Shown here piece after piece: positions 56,645-64,000 of a DNA stretch of 64,000 nucleotides (the stretch's first letter is position 1; the number at the start of each line of letters is the position of its first letter). A model generated the notes under the pieces. That model was not told the origin of the DNA. It saw nothing but the letters and a program-made list of their open reading frames with translations, and searched no databases. Origin of the DNA: an uncultured Phycisphaerales bacterium. GTDB taxonomy: Bacteria; Planctomycetota; Phycisphaerae; WQYP01. Location: positions 124,001 through 188,000 of the forward strand of contig CAIMWO010000062.1 in assembly GCA_903845195.1 (NCBI GenBank). Reading direction: 5' to 3'. The position numbers were made by a program, and so were the translations under genes.

Positions 56645-58786
56645 ATGCTCGAAAAACCCTTCCGTATCGAATCCGCCTTTCAGCCCACCGGCGACCAGCC
56701 CGCGGCGATCGAAAAAATCGTCAACGCCTTCAATGCGGGCGCGAAGCATCAGGTATTGATGGGCGTTACCGGCTCGGGAAAGACGTTCACCATGTCCCAC
56801 GTTGCGGCGCGGCTGAATCGGCCCGTGCTGGTCATCAGCCATAACAAGACACTGGCGGCACAGCTTTACGAGGAATTCAAGGAAGTCTTCCCGGATAACG
56901 CGGTCACGTATTTCGTCAGCTATTACGATTACTACCAGCCCGAAGCGTACATCCCCCAGCGTGACATTTACATCGAAAAAGATGCCTCGCGCAACGACGA
57001 TCTCGACCGCCTGCGTCTGGCGACAACCTCGTCGCTGATCAGCCGGCGCGATGTGCTCGTGGTCGCCAGCGTCTCGTGCATCTTCGGCTTGGGCAGCCCG
57101 GAAGAGTACAAAAAGAACGTCATTTCCATCACCAAGGGCGTGCCGTATGGAACCGACGGCCGCGACGATCTGCTGCGCAACCTCATCGATCTGCAGTACG
57201 ACCGCAATGACATCGAATTCAAACGCGGCATCTTCCGCGTCCGCGGCGATGTGGTGGAAATCTTCCCGGCCTACGAAACGACGGCCTACCGCGTCGAATT
57301 CTTCGGCGATAACGCCGAATCGATCTGGCACATCCATCCCACCAGCGGAGAACTGCTCGCCGAAGAACAACAGGTCTTCATCTTCCCGGCGAAACATTAC
57401 ATCACCGATGAATCGAACCTGCAGCGGGCCGTGGCCGACATCCGCGCCGAACTGGAGCAGCGTGTAAAGGAACTCCGCATGCAGGGCAAGTTGCTCGAAG
57501 CCCAGCGGCTGCTGGCCCGCACCAAGTATGACTGCGAAATGCTCATGGAAACCGGCTTCTGCTCCGGCATCGAAAACTACTCGCGCCACCTCTCCGGCGA
57601 TCTGCCCGGCGCCAAACCCAATACCCTCGTCGACTACTTTCCCAAAGATTATCTACTGGTCATCGATGAATCCCACGTGACCATCCCGCAAATCAACGCC
57701 ATGTACTCCGGCGACCGCCACCGCAAGGAAGTCCTGGTCGATCACGGCTTCCGGCTGCCTTCGGCGCTGGACAACCGCCCGATGCGTTTCGAAGAATTCG
57801 TCAGCATGTGGAATCAGGTCCTCTTCGTTTCCGCCACGCCGGGCAAATATGAACTGGCTCTCACCGGCGGCGAAGTCGTCGAGCAGGTGATTCGCCCGAC
57901 CGGCCTGCTCGATCCGCAGATCGAAGTGCGCCCCGCGACCGGCCAAGTAATGGACCTCGTGGCCGAAACCAAAAAGCGTGCGGCCGCCGGCGAACGCACC
58001 CTCGTCACCGCCCTGACCAAACGCCTCTCCGAAGACCTCGCCCACTACCTCACCGAAGCCGGCCTCCGCTGCAAATATCTGCACAGCGAAATCCAGACCT
58101 TCGACCGCATGGAAATTCTCCGCGAACTTCGCGAAGGCGGCTTCGACGTGCTCGTCGGCGTGAACCTGCTCCGCGAGGGCCTCGACCTCCCCGAAGTCTC
58201 CATGGTCGCTATTCTCGACGCCGACAAGGAAGGCTTCTTGCGCAGTGAAACATCGCTCATCCAGATGATCGGCCGCTGCGCCCGCAACGTGAACTCCCAG
58301 GTCTTCCTCTACGCCGACCGCGTAACGCCCAGCATGCAGCGCGCCATCGACGAAACCACCCGCCGCCGCAAGATTCAGGAAGACTTCAATGTCGCCCACG
58401 ACATCACGCCGACGACGATCCAGAAAGCCATACGCCACGGAATCGATTCCGAGCTCAAGGCCCGCCGCATCGCCCGCGAAGCCGTCTCCCGCACCGACGA
58501 CCAGTTCGATCTCTTCGAAACCATCCGCCTGCTGGAAGCCGAAATGATCGAAGCCGCCAACGCCCTCGAATTCGAAAAGGCCGCCGAAATCCGCGACAAG
58601 CTCAAGGAACTCAAAACCAAGGCCGACCCCTCCCTCATGGGCTCCATCGCCACCAACGAAACCATGTCCCTCACCGACGTCCTCACCGCCGGCATCTCCG
58701 CCCGCCTAGCAGGCAGTGGGGGGGGCGACAAAAAACCCATGACCCCCCAGCAGACCAAAGTAAAAAAGAAACCGAAGAAGCGGTGA
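56645..58786 (+). CDS. uvrB: Excinuclease ABC subunit B
   Basis: 713 residues. Walker [32 protein letters not shown]; beta-hairpin [40 protein letters not shown] (DESH); motif [30 protein letters not shown]; and the C-terminal UVR domain [17 protein letters not shown] that binds UvrC. It verifies damage and loads the nuclease. No Shine-Dalgarno; TATAAT 6 nt upstream suggests a leaderless mRNA. The C-terminus has a short Gly/Lys-rich tail. Confidence 0.98.
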   Translation: MLEKPFRIESAFQPTGDQPAAIEKIVNAFNAGAKHQVLMGVTGSGKTFTMSHVAARLNRPVLVISHNKTLAAQLYEEFKEVFPDNAVTYFVSYYDYYQPEAYIPQRDIYIEKDASRNDDLDRLRLATTSSLISRRDVLVVASVSCIFGLGSPEEYKKNVISITKGVPYGTDGRDDLLRNLIDLQYDRNDIEFKRGIFRVRGDVVEIFPAYETTAYRVEFFGDNAESIWHIHPTSGELLAEEQQVFIFPAKHYITDESNLQRAVADIRAELEQRVKELRMQGKLLEAQRLLARTKYDCEMLMETGFCSGIENYSRHLSGDLPGAKPNTLVDYFPKDYLLVIDESHVTIPQINAMYSGDRHRKEVLVDHGFRLPSALDNRPMRFEEFVSMWNQVLFVSATPGKYELALTGGEVVEQVIRPTGLLDPQIEVRPATGQVMDLVAETKKRAAAGERTLVTALTKRLSEDLAHYLTEAGLRCKYLHSEIQTFDRMEILRELREGGFDVLVGVNLLREGLDLPEVSMVAILDADKEGFLRSETSLIQMIGRCARNVNSQVFLYADRVTPSMQRAIDETTRRRKIQEDFNVAHDITPTTIQKAIRHGIDSELKARRIAREAVSRTDDQFDLFETIRLLEAEMIEAANALEFEKAAEIRDKLKELKTKADPSLMGSIATNETMSLTDVLTAGISARLAGSGGGDKKPMTPQQTKVKKKPKKR

Positions 58787-58787
58787 C

Positions 58788-58813
58788 GTGGTGCGGGCGT
58801 CCTCGCCCGCGCC
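58788..58813 (+). repeat. GTGGTGCGGGCGTCCTCGCC-type hairpin repeat
   Basis: GCGGGCGTCCTCGCCCGC forms a 7-bp hairpin directly after the uvrB stop; a GC-rich relative of the unit at 15033. Confidence 0.5.
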
Positions 58814-58890
58814 GGGTAAGAAAGCAGGTCATACGCTCGAATGCTCACGAGTATGCAGTGAAATACGTTCAGCTTTAGAAGGATGTCACC

Positions 58891-59403
58891 ATGTCACGCA
58901 GGAGTCGAATTCTCAGCGTCGCCGTGATTCTCGCATGCGTCATTGGCGGGATCTTGTTGTTCTTGAGGGAACTGACCCATATCGATACGGCCGAACACGT
59001 CATCGCCGCAAATATCAGTTGGCTTCCGGCGGGAGCGACCGACGTCTGTTACTACAATTCGTATGCATTCAACGCGTACGAATTCCAAATCGATGAGCCA
59101 GCCTTCGATGCCTGGTGCAAAGATAACGATTGGACTCTTCAGTTGATCGACAGTGATCCGTTTACAATCAAACGTTATCTGTTTCCTACGGAGCAGCGCA
59201 ATTACCCAAAATCACCCACTGCAAACGATGATGCAACGCAAGACGCCTACCGCCGACAACTTGCGGAATGGAGTCAACGAACGGAGAAGATCATCACGCA
59301 TGGGAAAGGCTATTATCACGAGATCGGCCAGAGCGGCGGATTTGTCAGCGTGGGTTATGACCGCGACAATGGCCGTGCATACTACCCAAGCACTCCGCGA
59401 TAA
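58891..59403 (+). CDS. Membrane-anchored small protein, unknown
   Basis: 170 residues. A basic N-terminus MSRRSR and one hydrophobic segment (ILSVAVILACVIGGILLFL) make a signal anchor; the rest is extracytoplasmic and rich in Tyr/Asp/Trp (NISWLPAGATDVCYYNSYAF, FDAWCKDNDWTLQLIDSDPF). I recognise no family. GAAGGATG precedes the ATG. Base composition is less GC-rich than its neighbours. Confidence 0.65.
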   Translation: MSRRSRILSVAVILACVIGGILLFLRELTHIDTAEHVIAANISWLPAGATDVCYYNSYAFNAYEFQIDEPAFDAWCKDNDWTLQLIDSDPFTIKRYLFPTEQRNYPKSPTANDDATQDAYRRQLAEWSQRTEKIITHGKGYYHEIGQSGGFVSVGYDRDNGRAYYPSTPR

Positions 59404-59477
59404 TCGCATTCTGAGAAAAGTTGTTCACACAGGGGCCATAGAACACGGAGATCGCCAACCCAAGACGATGTGTGTCC

Positions 59478-59537
59478 ATTCGTGTTCATTCGTGGCTAAT
59501 TTACGCCGTCTTGGTGCCTTGGTGTCTTGGTGGTAAA
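59478..59537. repeat. CCATTCGTGTTCATTCGTGG and CCTTGGTGTCTTGGTGG words
   Basis: Two word families adjoin: TGTGTCCATTCGTGTTCATTC-like words, then GTCTTGGTGCCTTGGTGTCTTGGTGG (59508-59533), a single arm of the palindrome at 21715. It lies in the gap before the aminopeptidase on the opposite strand. Confidence 0.6.
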
Positions 59538-59549
59538 AATTCCCGTGAC

Positions 59550-60668
59550 CTACTTCAGATTCTCCGGATTCAACCCCAGCAACTCCTTCACAACAAACCG
59601 CCCATCCTTCCTGATCAGTTTCCCATCAAACCAGACTTCGCCCCCGCCAACCTCCGGGTCTTGCCGTAGCACCATGTCCCAGTGAATGGCGGACTTGTTG
59701 CCATTGCTGGCATCGTCGTAGCACGCGCCGGGAGTGAAGTGTATCGACCCCGCGATCTTTTCGTCGAACAGGATATCCTTCATCGGTTTGGTGCAATACG
59801 GGTTGAAGCCGATGGCGAACTCGCCCACGTAGCGGGAACCGGCATCGGTATCGAGCACCTCCAGCAATTTCGCGGTATTGCTGCTGCTGCCGTCGACGAC
59901 TTTGCCGTTCTTGAAGACGAGCCGCACATCATTGTGCGTGGCGCCGCGGTAGAGCGTGGGACAGTTGTAATGGATGACTCCGTTAATGGAGTCTTTGACC
60001 GGCGCGGTGAAGACTTCGCCATCCGGGATGTTCAGCCGGCCATCGCAGCAGATCGCGGGAATGCCCTTGATCGAGAATGTCAGATCGGTATCCTGCGGGC
60101 CCTTCAGCCGGACGCGGTCGGTCTGTTCCATCAGCTTTTTCAGCGGCTGCATCGCCCGCGACATCTTCGCGTAGTCCAGCGTGCAGACGTTGAAATAGAA
60201 ATCCTCAAACGCCTCCGTGCTCATCTCCGCCATCTGCGCCATCGACGGGCTTGGCCACCGCAGCACGCACCACCGCGTCTTTTTGATCCGGACATCATGA
60301 TGCACCTGCGCCCACACCGAATTCTCGAAAAGCTTCTGTTTCTCCGCCGGCACATCCGACAGCTCGGAAACGTTCGCATTGCCCCGCACGCCCAGGTAGC
60401 AGTCCATGCGTTTCATCTGTTCGCGTTCGATGTGTGCCGTCAGCCCCCACTGTGCCGCACTTCCATTCATCAATAGCGCACGTTGCACCTCGTTCGATTT
60501 CAGCAGCACCAGCGGCCGCCCACCCGCCTTCGCCGCCACTTCCACCAGCACTTTTGTAAACTCGTGCGGGATGTCATACGCCTCGATCAGAATATTCTCG
60601 CCCGGCTTAAGCGCCGAGGCGTAATGAATCAGCGTGTTGGCCAATTTGTAATACCGCGGATCCGTCAT
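59550..60668 (-). CDS. Aminopeptidase T-like metallopeptidase (M29 family)
   Basis: 372 residues from ATG 60668 (GGAG upstream). YYKLANTLIHYASALKPGEN, ILIEAYDIPHEFTKVLVEVA, the metal-binding region with LNIPDGEVFTAPVKDSINGV (Glu of IPDGEVF), KNGKVVDGSSSNTAKLLEVL, GEFAIGFNPYCTKPM, and AIHWDMVLRQ (His, Asp) are the M29 landmarks. It releases N-terminal residues, usually in the cytoplasm. Confidence 0.92.
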   Translation of the reverse strand: MTDPRYYKLANTLIHYASALKPGENILIEAYDIPHEFTKVLVEVAAKAGGRPLVLLKSNEVQRALLMNGSAAQWGLTAHIEREQMKRMDCYLGVRGNANVSELSDVPAEKQKLFENSVWAQVHHDVRIKKTRWCVLRWPSPSMAQMAEMSTEAFEDFYFNVCTLDYAKMSRAMQPLKKLMEQTDRVRLKGPQDTDLTFSIKGIPAICCDGRLNIPDGEVFTAPVKDSINGVIHYNCPTLYRGATHNDVRLVFKNGKVVDGSSSNTAKLLEVLDTDAGSRYVGEFAIGFNPYCTKPMKDILFDEKIAGSIHFTPGACYDDASNGNKSAIHWDMVLRQDPEVGGGEVWFDGKLIRKDGRFVVKELLGLNPENLK

Positions 60669-60909
60669 GACATCTCCAAACAATCACACAGCCCCGGACG
60701 GCAGTCCGCGGGCTTACGCTCCCATCCACAACTTACTGGCAGCTCGTCCGCATTATAGTGCAGGAAAAGACAGGTGCCACGGTCCATGCATTGCCTCGCA
60801 AAACTCACGCTTCGTTGCTACTTCCACCCCCGCGGCTATCATGCCGACCATATCCCTCTTGCACGGCAATTCCGTGACACTGACATTTCCACGCATGTGA
60901 GACGTTGCA

Positions 60910-63900
60910 ATGAGATACTGGCTGATCATCCCCTTTTCCGCCGTACTGTTCTTGGCAACACCTGTCCCCGGCGCGATTAAATCCCATCGCGCCCTCTCGT
61001 TCGTGACACTTGCCCTATGTGCAGCAGCCACACTGTGTGTCATGTTCGCGCAAGGAACCGACAGCGTCTCGGCCGATACGCCTCCCGCCGCCACCCAACC
61101 AGCTCCCAGTAGCCTGAGCGAAGCCGACTTCAAGAGTCGCTCCGTTTATGCCCTCCTCCCAACCGCGATTCGCGACGCCCAAAATCAAGTATCCCTCGAC
61201 GGCACATGGGATCTCGTAAAAACCGATGGCTCATCCAAGCCCGATCTGCCCGACCTCTCCGCCTTGCCGTGGAAGCCGGCCCACATGCCCAACACCGTGC
61301 AATATGCCCTGTTTCAGGCCGGCGAAATACCGAATCCCTGGTACGGCGACAATTGGAAACACCTTCAATGGATCCACGAAAACGATTGGTATCTCCGGCG
61401 CAGCTTCGAAATCCCCGCCGGCTGGGCCCAAGGCACCGTCAGACTCCGATTCGATGGACTCGACTATACCGGCGTCGTCTGGGTCGACGGCAAGTGCCTC
61501 GGCATACACGAAGGCATGTTTGGTGGCCCCACATTTACCCTCCCCGGCACCCTCGCCGCGCCTGGCAAACATGAGATCGTCGTCCGCCTCTGCCATGAAC
61601 CCGAGCCCGTCGGCGTCTCCCTCGGCGCCATGCCGTCCAGGCACGCGATGAAGTCCTCCGAACTCGACGGCGGCATTAACGGGCTCTGGAATAACCGCTT
61701 TCGTTCCATTGGCATCTGGCAAACCGTGCGGCTTGTCCATACCGGAACTTCATACATCGAGGCACCCCTCGCCCGCACGGAAACCGCCAGCGCCGCCGAA
61801 GGCACTCTCGAACTCGAAGCGACTCTCATCAATTCCGCCCCCGAGCAATTCACCGGCTCAATTGAAGCCCGCATCATCGACCTTGCCACCAATCGCACCG
61901 TCTGGGAGCAGCACGAAGACCAAGCCGTGCCCGCCGGAACCTCCTCCTGGCACAGACGCATCGTCCTGCACGACCCCAAACTCTGGTGGCCCAACGGCAT
62001 GGGCGCTCAACCCCTCTATCGTCTCGAGCTGACGCTGTGGAACGGCCCGGACAAGTCTGACTTGATCTCCACCAGATTCGGCATCCGCACCATCGAGCTG
62101 CGCCGCAATCCCTACCTCGCTTCCGCTCCCCGCGGCAATCACTCGACCCCCGAATGGTTTTCCGATCCGGAAATTCTCAACAAAAAAGTCTGGCCCGGAG
62201 CTCGCTGGAACGCCGGCGTCACCTCGGACAACGTCTTCTCCGACGCCGATCACCTCATCGAAGAAGAAGCCATGATGAGTGCCGACGAGTCGGACCGATT
62301 CCTTTTCGTCGTCAACGGCCGCCCCGTCTACTGCAAGGGCGCCTCGTGGCTCCCCTGCGATGACCTCCTGACTTCTTCGCCCGAACGCGAAGCCTGGTTC
62401 ATACGCGCCGCACGCGAAGCCGGCCTCAATCTCATACGCCTCAACGGCGGCAATTCCGTCATGGAAACCGAAGCGTTCTATAATCTCTGCGACGAAAATG
62501 GCCTCCTCGTCTGGCAGGAACTACCGCTCACCTTCCCCGACACGCTGCAAATACGCGTCCCCCTCATCACCTGGCGCGAACAACTAAAAAGCTCCGTCCT
62601 GCGCATCCGCCAGCACCCCTCCCTCGCCATGTATGCCGGCGGAAACGAGTTCATGCCTTATCTCGGTTCGCTGGCCGCCCACCTCGGCATCGCCCGCGAA
62701 ATTTTCGCCGCCTACGATAACCGCCCATTTCGCATGTCTTCCCCCGGCGGCGGCACCTATCACGCCTACTGGACCAAAGAACGCACCTTCGAAGACCTCT
62801 GGGGCGGCGATCCCAACGCCTACGTCTCCCTCTTCGATGAACGCTTCAATTTTGTCTCCGAATGGTCCTATGCCGCCTATGCCAATATCTCCCTCCTTCG
62901 CCGCACCATCCCCGCCTCTGAACTCGAAGGCCCGCCCGTCGGCTTCGACATCGCCGATTTCTTTCAGCGGCATCCGAACATCAAGAGCCAATCCGCCGAG
63001 ATGGACCGGATCGCCAAACTATTCCAGAACAAATCCTCCTGCTATGGCGATCTTTCCCACGCCAGTCTTGCCGACTTGGTGCAATACTCCCAGCTCGCCG
63101 AAGCCCAAACCTACGGTTACGTAAAGGAGCACTGGCGCTCCCAATTCCCCTACAAGGGCGGCGACATCCTGTGGACATTCAACACCTCCTCGCCCGGCAC
63201 CATGTGGAACATCATCGATTGGTACGGCCAGCCTCAAATCGCATGGTACGCCGTCAAACACGCCAATGAACCCGTCCATGTCCTGGCCAACGTTCATTCT
63301 TTCACCACGAACCCCGGCGAAACCTTTCGCGCCACCGTCTCGGCAATCAACGATGGGCCGGCGCCGCTCAGGGGCGCTCGGATCAAGGCCCGCCTCCTCG
63401 ATGACGCCATGAACACGGTTCACCACGAGGAGTGGGCCATCGACGTTCCCAACGAGGGCCAGCGGAGCCCCACGAAAGAAATGTCATGGGCCATCCCGGC
63501 CGCAACTCAGCCCGGTTATCTCTTTTTGCTGCTTTCGCTTGAATCAGAAAACCACAAGCTTTCGCAACAGGTCTATTGGATTCGCATCGTGCCCCCGGCC
63601 CCCGCAGGCCAGCCGCGCCCACCCTTCGGCACCGCCGAAACCCTGTGCGAAAAAGGCCCCTGGATGCGGAACACCATCGAGCGCTCGCCAACCAAGTTGG
63701 ACGCCAAGATACTCAGCACAAGCACAGATGGACCTGAGATATTGGCCACCGTCTCGGTGACAAATCGCGGCCAGCATGCTGCCTTCCCCGTCACCCTGGC
63801 GATCCTTCCCGACGCCTACTCCGCTTTCTGGAGCGACAATTCGTTCTGGCTCGACCCCGGTGAAACCGTAGAACTCCCCGTCCGCATCCGCGCCGACATG

Positions 63901-64000
63901 AGCAAAATAGATTTGACCGGCAATCTAAAGAAGGCCACCCCCGAAGACCTGAAAGTCGAAGTCTCCGCCTGGAACGCCCCCCAACAGATCCTCCCCCTGC
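60910..64000 (+). CDS. Glycoside hydrolase family 2 protein, beta-mannosidase-like (partial at 3' end)
   Basis: Open from ATG 60910 to the window edge (>1030 residues); the stop lies outside. Two hydrophobic stretches begin the chain (YWLIIPFSAVLFLATPV and FVTLALCAAATLCVMFA), then a Pro/Ala linker. The GH2 sugar-binding domain has VSLDGTWDLVK and NDWYLRRSFEIPAGW; the immunoglobulin-like domain ends LWWPNGMGAQPLYRLEL; the TIM barrel has VYCKGASWLPCDDLL, RLNGGN, the acid/base Glu580 in YAGGNEF and the nucleophile Glu651 in FVSEWSY. The C-terminal beta domains follow. Probably a secreted or anchored mannosidase; a GTG/TTG start is less likely. Confidence 0.9.
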   Translation, partial: MRYWLIIPFSAVLFLATPVPGAIKSHRALSFVTLALCAAATLCVMFAQGTDSVSADTPPAATQPAPSSLSEADFKSRSVYALLPTAIRDAQNQVSLDGTWDLVKTDGSSKPDLPDLSALPWKPAHMPNTVQYALFQAGEIPNPWYGDNWKHLQWIHENDWYLRRSFEIPAGWAQGTVRLRFDGLDYTGVVWVDGKCLGIHEGMFGGPTFTLPGTLAAPGKHEIVVRLCHEPEPVGVSLGAMPSRHAMKSSELDGGINGLWNNRFRSIGIWQTVRLVHTGTSYIEAPLARTETASAAEGTLELEATLINSAPEQFTGSIEARIIDLATNRTVWEQHEDQAVPAGTSSWHRRIVLHDPKLWWPNGMGAQPLYRLELTLWNGPDKSDLISTRFGIRTIELRRNPYLASAPRGNHSTPEWFSDPEILNKKVWPGARWNAGVTSDNVFSDADHLIEEEAMMSADESDRFLFVVNGRPVYCKGASWLPCDDLLTSSPEREAWFIRAAREAGLNLIRLNGGNSVMETEAFYNLCDENGLLVWQELPLTFPDTLQIRVPLITWREQLKSSVLRIRQHPSLAMYAGGNEFMPYLGSLAAHLGIAREIFAAYDNRPFRMSSPGGGTYHAYWTKERTFEDLWGGDPNAYVSLFDERFNFVSEWSYAAYANISLLRRTIPASELEGPPVGFDIADFFQRHPNIKSQSAEMDRIAKLFQNKSSCYGDLSHASLADLVQYSQLAEAQTYGYVKEHWRSQFPYKGGDILWTFNTSSPGTMWNIIDWYGQPQIAWYAVKHANEPVHVLANVHSFTTNPGETFRATVSAINDGPAPLRGARIKARLLDDAMNTVHHEEWAIDVPNEGQRSPTKEMSWAIPAATQPGYLFLLLSLESENHKLSQQVYWIRIVPPAPAGQPRPPFGTAETLCEKGPWMRNTIERSPTKLDAKILSTSTDGPEILATVSVTNRGQHAAFPVTLAILPDAYSAFWSDNSFWLDPGETVELPVRIRADMSKIDLTGNLKKATPEDLKVEVSAWNAPQQILPL

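Noticed and set aside
1-64000. Insertion sequences, prophage genes or CRISPR arrays
   Set aside because: No transposase, integrase, phage structural gene, or regularly spaced identical repeats were seen; the repeat words are short, imperfect and dispersed.

Overview
The window is about 64 kb of moderately GC-rich bacterial DNA packed with genes on both strands. I infer a member of the Planctomycetota, probably class Phycisphaerae. The grounds are an oversized class-A RNase P RNA, a TPR protein carrying two RNA-polymerase alpha-CTD domains, secreted glycosidases and FAD oxidoreductases of planctomycete type, and many short palindromic intergenic repeats. No sequence search was possible, so this placement is inference. 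I see no insertion sequence, prophage, CRISPR array or rRNA gene.

Left part (1-10.3 kb): the tail of a QueD-like gene; two tandem, closely related flagellin genes with structured leaders; a tetrapyrrole block (precorrin-2 dehydrogenase, HemX-like membrane protein, glutamyl-tRNA reductase); a small membrane ORF; a GroES-like protein; a C4 zinc-ribbon coiled-coil protein next to an RNase HI; a tRNA-Leu(CAG); and an ArsR-type regulator.

Lipid/polyketide block (10.6-15.0 kb): FabZ-like dehydratase, an unusually long acyl carrier protein, a second FabZ-like dehydratase, a ketosynthase-like protein whose catalytic Cys-His-His set is lost (Gln at the Cys position, as in chain-length factors), and an intact ketosynthase. 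This looks like a dedicated type II fatty-acid or polyketide synthase with a KS/CLF-style heterodimer, and it is the strongest candidate for an undescribed pathway here. Phosphoglucomutase follows.

Middle (16.8-36.4 kb): a secreted YwqK-repeat plus CAP-like protein; a GH88-like hydrolase with a cysteine-rich insert; pyruvate dehydrogenase E1 alpha and beta; a FAD oxidoreductase divergent from a D-2-hydroxyacid dehydrogenase; a metallophosphoesterase; an ECF sigma, anti-sigma and PDZ protein operon; the TPR/double alpha-CTD protein; a SpoIID-like lipoprotein; two pilus-like proteins; and an outer-membrane protein whose promoter spacer is a perfect Fur-like palindrome.

Right part (36.7-64 kb): tRNA-Leu(GAG) and RNase P RNA are divergent. 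Then come rpsJ, a VKOR-DsbA fusion, and the long ribosomal protein run from rplC to rplO, then secY-adk-map-infA-rpmJ-rpsM-rpsK-rpoA-rplQ. rplC is preceded by a roughly 290-nt leader full of hairpins, a good candidate structured regulatory RNA. The end holds uvrB, a small anchored protein, an M29-type aminopeptidase and a GH2 beta-mannosidase-like gene running off the window.

Several genes (uvrB, the VKOR fusion and others) have a -10-like hexamer only 6-8 nt before the ATG, which suggests leaderless transcripts. Many intergenic gaps, and a variable helix of RNase P RNA, contain short repeat families that may spread as palindromic units.
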